Shown here one piece after another: positions 41,906 to 51,375 of a stretch of 64,000 nucleotides of DNA. The notes beneath the pieces were generated by a model. It was not told the origin of the DNA. It was given only the letters and a program-made list of their open reading frames with translations, and did not search any database. The position numbers and the translations under genes were made by a program. The stretch covers positions 1 through 64,000 of the forward strand of contig NZ_WUFT01000013.1 of assembly GCF_010668805.1 (NCBI RefSeq). The letters are read 5' to 3'. The number at the start of each line of letters is the position of its first letter. Positions within the stretch are counted from its first letter, which is position 1. The DNA is from Rhizobium phaseoli. GTDB taxonomy: Bacteria; Pseudomonadota; Alphaproteobacteria; Rhizobiales; Rhizobiaceae.

Positions 41906-43360
41906 CTAGAAGTAGCCAAGGATGGATTTGACCTCGAGGTATTCCAGCATGCCCTCAATGCCGAATTCGCGTCCATTTCCAGATTGTTTGAAGCCGCCAA
42001 AAGGCGCGTGTGGATCCCAGGCCGGATAGTTGAGATGCACTTGACCGCAGCGGATCTGTGACGCAACGTCCTTGACGACGTCTATGTCCTTACCCTGCAC
42101 ATGTGCCCCCAGGCCGTAGACGGTATGGTTGGCGATGGCGATGGCTTCCTCCACCGTGTCGTAGGGAATGAGGCAGAGAACCGGGCCGAAGATCTCTTCC
42201 TGGGCGATCCGCATGTCCGTGCGCACCTCCGAGAAAATCGTCGGTTTAACGTAGAACCCGGCATTCAGACCGGCTGGGCGCCCCTCGCCGCCGGCAACGA
42301 GGGTCGCGCCTTCGGCAATCCCGACGCCGATCATGGTCTGGATCCGATCGAACTGGGCCCGGTTGGCGATTGCGCCATGCGTGCTGGCTTCTGAAAGGGG
42401 ATCACCGACAACGATCTCATCTGCGGCTCTCCTGGCAATGGACTCGATCTCGGACAGCAGCGCGCGCGGCACGATCATCCGTGTCGGCGCGCTGCATGAT
42501 TGGCCGAGATTGCGGAAGGCAGCCGCTACGCCCATGGAAACGGCTCGATCGAGATCGGCGTCCGGCAGGACCACGTTTGGTGACTTGCCGCCAAGCTCCT
42601 GCGCAACGCGCTTGACGGTCGGCGCGGCTGCCTGAGCCACGGCGATACCGGCACGGGTAGAGCCGGTAATGGAAATCATGTCGACATCCGGATGCGACGC
42701 GAGGACCGAACCGACGGACGGGCCGTCACCATTGACGAGGTTGAAGACGCCGGAGGGGAAGCCGGCCTCCTCGATCGCCTCAGCAAACAGCAGCGCGTTG
42801 AGGGGAGAAAGCTCGCTGGGTTTCAGCACGACAGTGCAGCCTGCGGCGAGTGCCGGCGAAACTTTGGCAGTGATCTGGTAGAGCGGCCAGTTCCACGGCG
42901 TGATCAGTGCGCAGACACCGATCGGTTCGTGGGTGATGGCGGTGTGGCCGCGCTGCTTGACGAAGGGGAAGGCTTCCAGGACTTCGCGGGCGACCTTGAC
43001 ATGGGCGATCGCCAGCGGCACCTGCGCGCTGCGCGCATATCCGATTGCCGCGCCCATTTCGAAGCTCAGGCATTGCGCGAACAGTTCGCTGCGCGCTTCG
43101 AGCAGTGCCTGCAGGCGATCGAGCAGACCCGCGCGGAATTCCGGCCTGGTCCGGCTCCAGGTGGTGAAGGCCCGCCGGGCGGCGGAAACCGCAGCATCGA
43201 CATCCCAGCCGTCGCCAAGCGCAAACTGGGTCACCACCTCTTCCGTGGCAGGGTTGACCACGACGCCCTTGGCGCTGCCCCTCGGTTCGAGCCATCGACC
43301 GTCGATGAAGAACTTGTCCAGACGACCGTTGCGGGACAGGTGTTCGAGAGGCGCGATCAT
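41906..43360 (-). CDS. Aldehyde dehydrogenase, aminobutyraldehyde/PuuC-like
   Basis: 484 residues. TPWNWPLYQITAKVSPALAAG, GSTRAGIAVAQ, general base in QELGGKSPNVV and nucleophile in NLGQSCSAPTRM are all present. It differs clearly from the three GabD-like proteins: SCSAP in place of TCVCAN, and PFGGFKQSGNGREFG at the C-terminus as in broad-range and gamma-glutamyl-aminobutyraldehyde dehydrogenases. Downstream of the FAD oxidase gene by 107 bases, it is well placed to oxidise the aldehyde that such an oxidase makes. Confidence 0.88.
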   Translation of the reverse strand: MIAPLEHLSRNGRLDKFFIDGRWLEPRGSAKGVVVNPATEEVVTQFALGDGWDVDAAVSAARRAFTTWSRTRPEFRAGLLDRLQALLEARSELFAQCLSFEMGAAIGYARSAQVPLAIAHVKVAREVLEAFPFVKQRGHTAITHEPIGVCALITPWNWPLYQITAKVSPALAAGCTVVLKPSELSPLNALLFAEAIEEAGFPSGVFNLVNGDGPSVGSVLASHPDVDMISITGSTRAGIAVAQAAAPTVKRVAQELGGKSPNVVLPDADLDRAVSMGVAAAFRNLGQSCSAPTRMIVPRALLSEIESIARRAADEIVVGDPLSEASTHGAIANRAQFDRIQTMIGVGIAEGATLVAGGEGRPAGLNAGFYVKPTIFSEVRTDMRIAQEEIFGPVLCLIPYDTVEEAIAIANHTVYGLGAHVQGKDIDVVKDVASQIRCGQVHLNYPAWDPHAPFGGFKQSGNGREFGIEGMLEYLEVKSILGYF

Positions 43361-43467
43361 TTAAGGGTCCTTCATGCGGCATTAGGCGCGGAGGATCGGC
43401 AGGAAATCAGGGGTTGCCGTCCTGCGCGAGGCTGTCGAAGCCGCGAGTGGCGCGGCGCCGGGATGGA

Positions 43468-44745
43468 TCAGGGCAGCAGGTCCTTCATGCGGTAATAGGT
43501 GCCGACGATGGGCAGGAACCACGGGTTTCCCGTATGCATCGGAACAGCAGGCCATGCGAAGCCGTCGAGCGGATTGGCGTCCTTGCGCCCCATCGCCATA
43601 TGGGCCAACGCGCTGCCCATGAAGGTCGACAGCTGGGCGCCGTGGCCGGAATAGCCCATGCTGTAAATGACACCCTCGGCGCTGCCCGCGCGGGGATAAC
43701 GGTCTTGCGTGCAGCCGACGAGGCCGCCCCAGCAATAGTCGATCCCGACGTCTGCAAGCTGCGGAAACATGCCGACCATCTGCTGGCGCAGAAACTGGCC
43801 GGAGTTGACGTCGGTTTTCTGGTTTGACACGGCCGAAAATCTCGCCCTCCCCCCGAACAGCATGCGGTTGTCGGGCGTCAGGCGGAAATAGTTGGCGATG
43901 TTGAGGGAGTTGGTGAAGTTGCGGTTGCCCGGAAGCGTCGCCGCGATCTCCTGCGGGGTGAGCGGGCGTGTCGCAATGATGAAGGACGCGATCGGCATCA
44001 GCCTTCGGCGGAAATAATTGAAGACGCTTGGCGTATAGGCATCGGTCGCCAGGATGACCTGGCGGGCGGTCAGCGAGCCGGTCGGCGTGGTTAGCCGCCA
44101 TCCATTCGGCACGCGCTCGCGGGCGGTGACCGGGTTGTGCTCCCAGATCGCCGCGCCATGGCGGTGGGCCGCCTGCGCCACGCCGTTGGCGTAGCGCCCC
44201 ATGTGCATCATCGCGGATTTCGGATAGAGAATCCCGCCATGGAAGGCATCCGAAACCACCTCGTTGCGGAGGTCCTCGCGCGTCAGCCATTCGGCTGACG
44301 GGTCGACCTCGCGGCGGATTTCTTCGGCCATAGCCTGTAGCTTGCCGACATGAGAGGGCTTCGAAGCAAGCTTGAGTTTGCCGCCCCTGCGAAAGTCGCA
44401 TGCGATGTTTTCTTCCTCGATGATCCGTTCGATCATGTCGATCGAGTCGTCATAGGCCCGCCACAAGCGGCGCACCCGGTCTTCCCCGAGATGCTGCCTG
44501 GCGGCGCTGAAGCTTGCGAAATGACCGCTGTTAAGGTGCCCGCCATTGCGGCCGGAGGCACCGTAGCCGACGTGCTCGGCTTCCAGCAGAGCGACCTTCA
44601 CGCCGGATTGCGCCAGCGTGCGCGCGGCGTTGAGCCCGGTGAAGCCGGCGCCGATCACCGCGACCTCGAAATCTCCCGAGACGGGGTCGGCGATGCCTCC
44701 GGCGAAGGGGATCGAGGTATCATGCCAGTAGGACGCAAATTTCAT
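43468..44745 (-). CDS. PuuB-like FAD-dependent amine oxidase (gamma-glutamylputrescine oxidase family)
   Basis: 425 residues of the DAO/OrdL family. FAD motif VAVIGAGFTGLNAARTLAQSG near residue 30 with GYGASGRNGGH after the second strand; PTGSLTARQVILATDAYTP in the middle; WGGLVGCTQDRYPRAG and GYSGHGAQLSTFMG at the C-terminal FAD site. PuuB oxidises gamma-glutamyl-putrescine, releasing ammonia and H2O2. The partner enzymes PuuA and PuuD are not in the window, so the substrate may be another amine. It is divergent from the bicupin gene. Confidence 0.88.
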   Translation of the reverse strand: MKFASYWHDTSIPFAGGIADPVSGDFEVAVIGAGFTGLNAARTLAQSGVKVALLEAEHVGYGASGRNGGHLNSGHFASFSAARQHLGEDRVRRLWRAYDDSIDMIERIIEEENIACDFRRGGKLKLASKPSHVGKLQAMAEEIRREVDPSAEWLTREDLRNEVVSDAFHGGILYPKSAMMHMGRYANGVAQAAHRHGAAIWEHNPVTARERVPNGWRLTTPTGSLTARQVILATDAYTPSVFNYFRRRLMPIASFIIATRPLTPQEIAATLPGNRNFTNSLNIANYFRLTPDNRMLFGGRARFSAVSNQKTDVNSGQFLRQQMVGMFPQLADVGIDYCWGGLVGCTQDRYPRAGSAEGVIYSMGYSGHGAQLSTFMGSALAHMAMGRKDANPLDGFAWPAVPMHTGNPWFLPIVGTYYRMKDLLP

Positions 44746-45031
44746 TGGTGCATGCCTTTATGCTCGTCTGATCCGATGCAGGAAGTATAGGCCTGCTTGC
44801 GCTGGAGAGGTGCGGCGCAGGTGGCTTTGTTTCGCAACAATTGCCTGTGTTGGGGGCAACAAACCAAAGGATATTCTGTTTCTGCGCCAACTCCGCAGCG
44901 CGCGCCTTAAAGCCACAGATTAGGATCTATGCAGAATTCGAGCCCACTGCCCCGGCCCCTGGAAAATTGGCCTGCGGCCGATCGGCAACAGCATCAGCCT
45001 ATGAATATCTCACCAAAATGGGAGTTACACG

Positions 45032-45750
45032 ATGACCGGTAAGACCATTCGTCTCTTCGAGGCAAAAAGCGGATCCGCTCCGGAAGGCAAGCGAGGCAGC
45101 TTAGGGCCAGACGACATACTCGGAGCCGGCCGCGGTATCGTCTGGAGCGCCTCGGGCGGGGTTTCCGCCGGATCAGTGCATTGGAACGGAAAAGCCTCGA
45201 TCGCCAGCTTTCCTCATACGGAATCCCTGATCGTCGTGGCAGGCGTCTTGTCCTGCATTCGGGCGGCTCAACGTTTCATCTCGAGGCCGGCGACAGCGTG
45301 GTCATCGGCCGGGGCAAGGACATCACGGCGGAAGCGGAAAAAGGCACCCGCTGGATCTTCTGTGCGACGACCGCGGCAACATTGAGCACGCAAGGCGTCG
45401 TGGCGATCGACAGGGATGTGGCACTTGCCCCCTCCTCGCCGCCTCCGCCGCAGTTCGTGGAGGGGGACACGCCTCAGTGCAGTCACTTCAGGGCATTTTC
45501 CGACGAAGCGGTCGGCTTTCGGGCAGGTGTCTGGGCGACCACCCCGCACGTCCGGCTGTCGCGCCCTCATCCCGTCCATGAATTGATGTACATCCTGGAG
45601 GGGCAGGCCGATGTAACCGATGGAGACGGCACGAAAACGTCAGTCGAGGCGGGTGACGCGATCTTCGTCGGTCGCGGAACCGTGAACCGCCTATCGATCC
45701 ACGGCAACCTCAAGAAGATCTTTGCCATCGTCGAAGGCCTGGAGACTTGA
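45032..45750 (+). pseudogene. Bicupin protein gene with a -1 frameshift
   Basis: The first frame starts at 45032 behind GGGAG (MTGKTIRLFEAKSGSAP) and runs as cupin 1 to SFPHTESLIVVAG. From 45241-45247 the cupin continues in another frame: LVLHSGGSTFHLEAGDSVVIG, then cupin 2 with HPVHELMYILEGQADVTDGD and VEAGDAIFVGRG, ending at 45750. Rejoined, the protein has about 238 residues and two DUF861-like cupin domains. One base seems lost within 45239-45247; a sequencing error would look the same. If functional it may be a sensor or isomerase-like protein; the role is unknown. Confidence 0.72.
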
Positions 45751-45871
45751 CCGGATCAACGGCCTCGTCTGTAGATAGAGCGCCGAATATCGAGGTTACC
45801 CTTCCGCCGGCCTTCGATGCTTCTATCCGGCAGGCGCGCCCATCTTTCGGGCGCGCCCAGTTGGCGGTCAC

Positions 45872-46228
45872 TCAGTCGTAAACGCAGACGTAGATCTTGC
45901 GCACGGTTTCGATGGTACGCCAGACGCCGACAAAACCGGGCTTCATCACGAAGCTATCACCGGCGCGGTAAGTCTTCGTCTCGCCGTCTTTTTCGTCGAT
46001 TTCAACGACACCGGAAATGATGTGGCAGAATTCGTAGACCGTGCCCTTGATGGAATGGTGCTCGCCGGGCGTCGCTTCCCAAATGCCGGTCAGCACCTTC
46101 TCGCCTTTTGAGGCGTCTTGCGCCCAGGTCTTGTAGGCGGGATTGCCTGAAATCAGCCGCTCTGCGTCCGGCACGGCCTGTTTTGGGGTGAAATTTGGAT
46201 TGGTATCGATAGTCAACAGAAGCGACAT
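45872..46228 (-). CDS. Small cupin protein (DUF861/EutQ-like)
   Basis: 118 residues, single cupin: WEATPGEHHSIKGTVYEFCHIISGVVEIDEKDGE holds motif 1 in weakened form, AGDSFVMKPGFVGVW motif 2. The pattern W(E)ATPG and GDSFVMKPGFVGVW is typical of DUF861 cupins beside amine and amino-acid catabolic genes. It precedes the GhrA-like gene with a 14-base gap. The function is unknown; metal binding is uncertain because only some of the histidines are present. Confidence 0.85.
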   Translation of the reverse strand: MSLLLTIDTNPNFTPKQAVPDAERLISGNPAYKTWAQDASKGEKVLTGIWEATPGEHHSIKGTVYEFCHIISGVVEIDEKDGETKTYRAGDSFVMKPGFVGVWRTIETVRKIYVCVYD

Positions 46229-46242
46229 GTCATTTTCCTCGT

Positions 46243-47166
46243 TTAATAACCGCGTGTCCGATCGACCAGGCCGATCAGCTTTTTGCCGGCGCGGTGGCGC
46301 CGAATATTTTCAGTGACCGATTGCGCTGCCGTTTCCGGTTGGGTGACGGAGGCAATGTGCGGCGTGATCGCTACTTTCGGGTGTTGCCAGAGCGGATGGT
46401 CTGCCGGCAGCGGCTCGGGTTCGGTGACATCGAGCATCGCCGCGGCAAGATGGCCGCTATCGAGAGCCTCGATCAAAGCTGCGTGGTCAAGGTGCGGCCC
46501 GCGGCCCACATGCAACAGCCGTGCGCCGACCGGCAACTGCGAGAAGAGCTCGGCATTGAGGATGCCGCGCGTCTCGTCGGTCAGCGGCAGCAGACAGACC
46601 AGGATGTCGGTCTTCGCCAAAAAATCGGCCAGTCCATCCGTGCCATGGTGGCAGGTAACGCCGTCAATTTGCTTCTTGCTTCGACTCCATCCTGCGAGCG
46701 GAAATTGGAAGGGCTTCAAGCGTTCGATCGCCGCCTGCGCCAGAATGCCGAGGCCCAGGAAGCCTATTCGGCGCTGGGTGGCCTGCGGCGCGGCGAGTGT
46801 CTGCCAAACAGACTGTCTCTGCAGCTCCAGGTAGGCAAGAATTTCCCGGTGGAGCGTCAGGACGCCGAGGGTGACGTATTCCAACATCATCCGGATAATG
46901 CCGTCCTCGACCATGCGGACGACCGCTACGTGGTCCGGTAGGCTGCCCTGTTTGAGCTGATCGACGCCGGCGCCGATACAAAACAAAACTTCCAAATTGC
47001 GGTAACGCGAGATATCGCCTGGGATCGTCCATGTCAGAAGATACCGCACCCTTTCCGGATCCACCGGCTGGCCCTGCCCGACGAACTCCAGATCCAGCAG
47101 TTCGCGCGCAAAAATCTCCTGGAAAACCGCACCGCGTGTGGCATCGGAGTTGAAGAGAAACGCCAT
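46243..47166 (-). CDS. D-2-hydroxyacid dehydrogenase, GhrA-like
   Basis: 307 residues. Cofactor loop FLGLGILAQAAIERL (GxGxxA), then GWSRSKKQ with basic residues favouring NADPH, catalytic arginine in LHVGRGPHLD and histidine in ITPHIASVT; the acid is in DVTEPEPLP. Members reduce glyoxylate or hydroxypyruvate, or act on other 2-keto acids. It sits between the cupin gene and the ArgE-like gene with short gaps, so it is probably in one operon with them. Confidence 0.88.
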   Translation of the reverse strand: MAFLFNSDATRGAVFQEIFARELLDLEFVGQGQPVDPERVRYLLTWTIPGDISRYRNLEVLFCIGAGVDQLKQGSLPDHVAVVRMVEDGIIRMMLEYVTLGVLTLHREILAYLELQRQSVWQTLAAPQATQRRIGFLGLGILAQAAIERLKPFQFPLAGWSRSKKQIDGVTCHHGTDGLADFLAKTDILVCLLPLTDETRGILNAELFSQLPVGARLLHVGRGPHLDHAALIEALDSGHLAAAMLDVTEPEPLPADHPLWQHPKVAITPHIASVTQPETAAQSVTENIRRHRAGKKLIGLVDRTRGY

Positions 47167-47181
47167 GAAAATCGCCTTCTT

Positions 47182-48309
47182 TCAGCCTTCGGCAAGATGG
47201 GCGCCGAGTTCCTCGATCATCGTCTGGCATGCTGCGAGCTCGCCAACTTCGATGTATTCGTCAGGCCGGTGTGCACGACCAATATCCCCGGGCCCGCAGA
47301 TGATGGAATCGATGCCAGCCTGCTGGTAGAGCCCGGCCTCCGTGCCATAGCTTACGGCGGCAAGCGGCTCCTGCCCCGTCAATTCCTTCAGCAGCGTTGC
47401 GAGGTCGCTGCCTTCAGGGAGCGCAAGTCCTGGGTATGCGCTCAGCTCGTGCCAGCCCACCTCGAAGCCCTGGTCTTCGAGAGCCGCGAGCCTGGCCCTT
47501 ACCGGCTTCAGCAGAGATGATGGGGAGATACCCGGCACAGCGCGGACCTCGATATCGGCGGTGCAGCGATCCGGGATAATATTGACCGCCTGGCCGCCGG
47601 TAATGACCCCAACCTGCAATGACGAGTAGGGAGGCGCGAAATCATGGTGGAACGGGCCGGTCGTCAGGGACTTTCCGTATTCCGCAACCTCGGTGATCAG
47701 ATGGGCCATGGCGTGAATGGCGTTTAGTCCGAGATCGGGGCGTGAGGAATGCCCCGAGCGCCCGATCACCTCAAGCCGGACGGCTGCCTTGCCTTTGTGC
47801 GCCCGGACGGCCTGCATCCGGCTCGGCTCACCGATGATCGCCCCCAGCGGGGCATTGCACAGGTTTGGCAGCTCGGCAATGAGATGCGGTACGCCACGGC
47901 TGCCTGCCTCCTCGTCATAGGAGAAGGCAAGGTGAATTGGCCGCAGCAGGTTCGTGGCGGCAAGCTTCGGCAATGCGGCCAAGGCGCAGGCGAGAAAGCC
48001 TTTCATGTCGCTGGTGCCACGTCCGAAAAGTCTGTCCCCCTCAGCGCGCAGGACGAAAGGATCCGAACTCCATTCCCGTTCGCCGGCCGGCACGACATCC
48101 ATATGCCCGGACAGAATGTAACCTTGGCCTTCGCGCGGTCCGACAGTCGCGAAAAGGTTGTACCGGTCGCCTTCCGGGCCGAGATGGACCGTCACATCGG
48201 CTCCCGCCTTCCGACAGTAGTCACGTATCCATTCGGCAATCGCGCCGTTGGGCGTGCCGACAACGGAGGGGAATGCGATCAACCTCGCGAGAATTTCTTT
48301 GACGTCCAT
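47182..48309 (-). CDS. ArgE/DapE-family M20 deacylase
   Basis: About 375 residues. Metal motifs: SGHMDVVPAGEREWSSDPF, ERSF-type SYDEEAGSRGVPHL with the catalytic acid pair, EPSRMQAVRAHKG and a late PGDIGRAHRPDEY. It resembles acetylornithine deacetylase (ArgE) and related amidases. I give the ATG at 48309; a TTG four codons upstream at 48321 has a better placed AAGG. In this block it may release an amine or amino acid from an N-acyl form, which would pair logically with the acetyltransferase-like proteins. It is divergent from the second GNAT gene. The interval 48310-48551 shows no other gene. Confidence 0.85.
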   Translation of the reverse strand: MDVKEILARLIAFPSVVGTPNGAIAEWIRDYCRKAGADVTVHLGPEGDRYNLFATVGPREGQGYILSGHMDVVPAGEREWSSDPFVLRAEGDRLFGRGTSDMKGFLACALAALPKLAATNLLRPIHLAFSYDEEAGSRGVPHLIAELPNLCNAPLGAIIGEPSRMQAVRAHKGKAAVRLEVIGRSGHSSRPDLGLNAIHAMAHLITEVAEYGKSLTTGPFHHDFAPPYSSLQVGVITGGQAVNIIPDRCTADIEVRAVPGISPSSLLKPVRARLAALEDQGFEVGWHELSAYPGLALPEGSDLATLLKELTGQEPLAAVSYGTEAGLYQQAGIDSIICGPGDIGRAHRPDEYIEVGELAACQTMIEELGAHLAEG

Positions 48310-48551
48310 GGGAGTGACCAAGTTGCCTTCAGAGTAGTCCAGATGTTACCTAGCCTAAGCACCGGCATGCGCTTTACCTGCTGAGTAGGGCTTCGGTTCA
48401 GCGGAAGATTTCGAATTGTTGCGATGAACAAGCCAATCCTGCCGGCCTTGGTGTGCAATATTGTGACTTGGTTGCAATCGGCGCATGATCAACGACACTG
48501 TCTACCTCCAGTGGAGCTTGGTGATCCGGCGAACGGAGCGGATATCCGAAA

Positions 48552-49427
48552 ATGCAAAAATCAGTGCGCCTGAAATCATTCGAATTGATCGCGCAGGATA
48601 TAAACAGTGTCGATGTCAGCCTTCTTCACGCGCTGTCGATCGGCGTCGGCTGGCCGCACCGGCCCAAAGACTGGGATCTCCTGCGGCGCGCTGGGCTTGG
48701 CATCGTTGCGGTCGATGGCATAGGACGCGTCTTCGGAAGTGCGATGTGGTTTCCGCATGGCGATGATTTCGCCACCATCGGGCTGGTGATCACCTCGCCT
48801 CGCACGCAGGCGCAAGGGACCGGGCGATGGCTCATGGACCAGGTGTTCGAGCAGTGCGGCGACCGTAATCTGAGCCTGAATTCGACCCATGCCGCTTACA
48901 GACTTTATGTTTCGCTCGGTTTCACCAAGGAAGCGATTGTCTATCAATACCAGGGAGATGTTGGGCCGAAGCTTCCTCCCCTGCCGGAGCTGAATGGGCA
49001 GTTGAGCGAACTGTCCAGCGACAAAATCGAGGAGATCAACGCTCTTGATACGCGAGCCTTCGGCACCGATCGCGGCAAGTTGGTCGCTTTGCTTGCTGAG
49101 GGGGCGTCCATTTGCACACTCCGGCGAGGCGACGAAATCGTCGGCTATTCCATGTGTCGCGAGTTCGGGCGCGGCCATGTGATTGGTCCGATCGTGGCAG
49201 GCAATGATCAGGACGCGATCAATCTTGCCGCCGTGCATCTCAAGGATTTGGCCGGCCGGTTTGCACGCGTTGATACGCGGGAGAAAGGCCTGTTCGCCGA
49301 GTTCCTTCAACAGAGCCGGCTCGCCGTCTCGGAAACCGCTACGACCATGTCCAAGGGGCGCAATTTCCTGAATAGGAAGAGTGGCGAACCGGCGGTTTAT
49401 GGTTTGGCCGGCCATGCGCTAAGCTAA
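48552..49427 (+). CDS. Tandem GNAT-family acetyltransferase, copy 2
   Basis: 291 residues, paralogue of 38124-38957. The N-terminal domain has SIGVGWPHRPKDWDLL and LVITSPRTQAQGTGRWLMDQV (acetyl-CoA loop QAQGTG near residue 95). The C-terminal domain has INALDTRAFGTDRGKLVALLA and GRGHVIGPIVAGNDQDA. It reads away from the ArgE-like operon and toward the gabD-like gene at 49724. The 296 bases in between show no gene. The substrate is unknown. Confidence 0.83.
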   Translation: MQKSVRLKSFELIAQDINSVDVSLLHALSIGVGWPHRPKDWDLLRRAGLGIVAVDGIGRVFGSAMWFPHGDDFATIGLVITSPRTQAQGTGRWLMDQVFEQCGDRNLSLNSTHAAYRLYVSLGFTKEAIVYQYQGDVGPKLPPLPELNGQLSELSSDKIEEINALDTRAFGTDRGKLVALLAEGASICTLRRGDEIVGYSMCREFGRGHVIGPIVAGNDQDAINLAAVHLKDLAGRFARVDTREKGLFAEFLQQSRLAVSETATTMSKGRNFLNRKSGEPAVYGLAGHALS

Positions 49428-49723
49428 CATAATGGACTGGCGAAATCTGATTTTACGCCAATAGATTGCCTTCGCCCCGTTCTGACAGGCGGAGCGGCCG
49501 CGGCATATCCCGTCGCCCGTTTACGGGTCCGAAGGACGGTCGAGACCCGTGGCTCGACCCCGGTCGGTGGCGGCAGCCGAATGGGGCAGTTGTCCGCAAT
49601 CGCATCGCCGAGGTGTCGACAGCAGTTCCCGCAACAATGATGGTGGATTGCACAAACACGAAAAGAGATAGAGCATCCCCGCGACTCGAAGAAAACGGAA
49701 ATGGTCTATCTGAGGAGACAGTC

Positions 49724-51175
49724 ATGGAATTGAAGGACGCAACATTGTTCCGGCAGGCCGCATTGGTCGGCAGCGATTGGATCGAGGCCGGGGACAATGC
49801 GATCGCGGTGGATAATCCCGCAACCGGCGAGATCATCGGCCGCGTTCCCAACTTGGGCGCAGCCGAGACCAAGGCGGCGATTGCCGCAGCCGAGATTGCG
49901 CAAAAGGAATGGGCAGCCCGCACCGCCAAGGAACGGTCAGTCATCCTGCGCCGCTGGTTCCAGCTGATGATGGACAATCAGGACGATCTCGGCCGCATCC
50001 TGACGGCAGAACAGGGCAAACCGCTTGCCGAGGCCAAGGGTGAGATCGCCTATGGCGCGAGTTTCATCGAATGGTTTGCCGAGGAGGCGCGGCGTCTCTA
50101 TGGCGACATCGTTCCCGGCCATCAGAAGGACAAGCGCATTCTGGTGATGAAGCAGCCGATCGGCGTCGTGGCCGCCATCACCCCGTGGAATTTCCCGAAT
50201 GCGATGATCACCCGCAAGGCGGGGCCGGCCTTTGCCGCCGGCTGCGCCATGGTGTTGAAGCCGGCCTCGCAGACGCCCTTTTCGGCCATTGCCATCGCCA
50301 TCCTTGCCGAGCGCGCCGGCTTCCCCAAAGGCCTCTTTAGCGTCTTGACCGGCTCGGCGCGCGCCATCGGCGGCGAGATGACGGCAAGCCCCATCATACG
50401 CAAGCTGACCTTCACCGGCTCGACCGAAGTCGGCACCGAGCTTTACCGGCAGAGCGCCCCGACCATCAAGAAGCTTGGGCTGGAACTCGGCGGCAACGCG
50501 CCGTTCATCGTCTTTGACGACGCCGATCTCGATGCGGCCGTGGAAGGGGCGCTGATCGCCAAGTTCCGCAACAACGGCCAGACCTGCGTCTGCGCCAACC
50601 GCCTCTATGTGCAGGAGGGTGTCTATGATGCCTTTGCCGAGAAGCTGTCGAAGGCCGTCGGGACGCTGAAGACCGGCAACGGCTTCGACGAGGGCATCAA
50701 TCTCGGCCCGCTGATCGACGAGGCAGCACTTGCCAAGGTCGAAGAGCATGTCGCCGATGCGCTGTCCAAGGGCGGCCGGGTGATTGCCGGCGGCCATCGC
50801 CATCCACTCGGCGGGCGCTTCTATGAGGCGACGGTGCTGGCCGACATCACCCCTGGCATGGCTGTGGCGAAGGAAGAGACGTTCGGACCGGTGGCGCCAC
50901 TCTTCCGCTTCAAGGACGAAGCCGATGTGATCGCCCAGGCCAACGACACCGAATTCGGCCTCGCCTCCTATTTCTACGCCAAGGATCTTGCCCGGGTTTT
51001 CCGGGTCGCCGAAGCGCTGGAATACGGCATGGTCGGCGTCAATACCGGGCTGATCTCGACGGCCGAAGCCCCCTTCGGCGGCGTCAAGCTCTCCGGCCTC
51101 GGCCGCGAAGGCTCGAAATACGGCATCGAGGAATTCACCGAAATCAAATATGTCTGCCTCGGCGGTATCGCCTGA
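49724..51175 (+). CDS. gabD: Succinate-semialdehyde dehydrogenase, GabD type, second copy
   Basis: 483 residues from the ATG at 49724 (GAGGAG upstream); the open frame begins far upstream but without family similarity. TPWNFPNAMITRKAGPAFAAG, GSTEVGTELYRQ, LELGGNAPFIVFDDADLD, NNGQTCVCANR and APFGGVKLSGLGREGSKYG are present. It is closer to the enzyme at 3484-4968 than to that at 40262: both share EWFAEEA, GQTCVCANRLYVQ and FYA.DL. Redundant semialdehyde dehydrogenases are common in rhizobia. A fumarylacetoacetase-like stump follows 24 bases later. Confidence 0.92.
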   Translation: MELKDATLFRQAALVGSDWIEAGDNAIAVDNPATGEIIGRVPNLGAAETKAAIAAAEIAQKEWAARTAKERSVILRRWFQLMMDNQDDLGRILTAEQGKPLAEAKGEIAYGASFIEWFAEEARRLYGDIVPGHQKDKRILVMKQPIGVVAAITPWNFPNAMITRKAGPAFAAGCAMVLKPASQTPFSAIAIAILAERAGFPKGLFSVLTGSARAIGGEMTASPIIRKLTFTGSTEVGTELYRQSAPTIKKLGLELGGNAPFIVFDDADLDAAVEGALIAKFRNNGQTCVCANRLYVQEGVYDAFAEKLSKAVGTLKTGNGFDEGINLGPLIDEAALAKVEEHVADALSKGGRVIAGGHRHPLGGRFYEATVLADITPGMAVAKEETFGPVAPLFRFKDEADVIAQANDTEFGLASYFYAKDLARVFRVAEALEYGMVGVNTGLISTAEAPFGGVKLSGLGREGSKYGIEEFTEIKYVCLGGIA

Positions 51176-51199
51176 GGCCGAGAGAGGGCCTGAGATAGC

Positions 51200-51307
51200 A
51201 TGACCCATCCACGATTCCTGTTCTTTTCGAGAAACGGCCGTCATGGCTATGGGCTTGCTATCGAGGGCGGCGTCATCGACCTGTTGGCTCATCACGGTGC
51301 AAACTAG
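51200..51307 (+). pseudogene. N-terminal stump of a fumarylacetoacetate-hydrolase-like protein
   Basis: 35 codons: RFLFFSRNGRHGYGLAIEGG, then VIDL, then a TAG stop. The opening matches the start of FAH-family proteins (a first strand, then a G.G...G.VIDL turn). No further FAH sequence follows, so the gene is cut or decayed after its first 35 codons. The start follows the gabD-like stop by 24 bases, which suggests that an operon once continued here. Confidence 0.5.
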
Positions 51308-51375
51308 GGCGTCGTGGGGGCCGCAGGGCTTTCGCAAGTTCATTCAGGCGCTATGGTGTATGAAAGAAAGGGAGC

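Noticed and set aside
44827..44840. TTGTT/AACAA inverted repeat in the PuuB-bicupin divergent interval as an operator
   Set aside because: Short and AT-simple; similar TTG/CAA-rich words occur by chance near 48420 and 36690, and I could not define a consensus.
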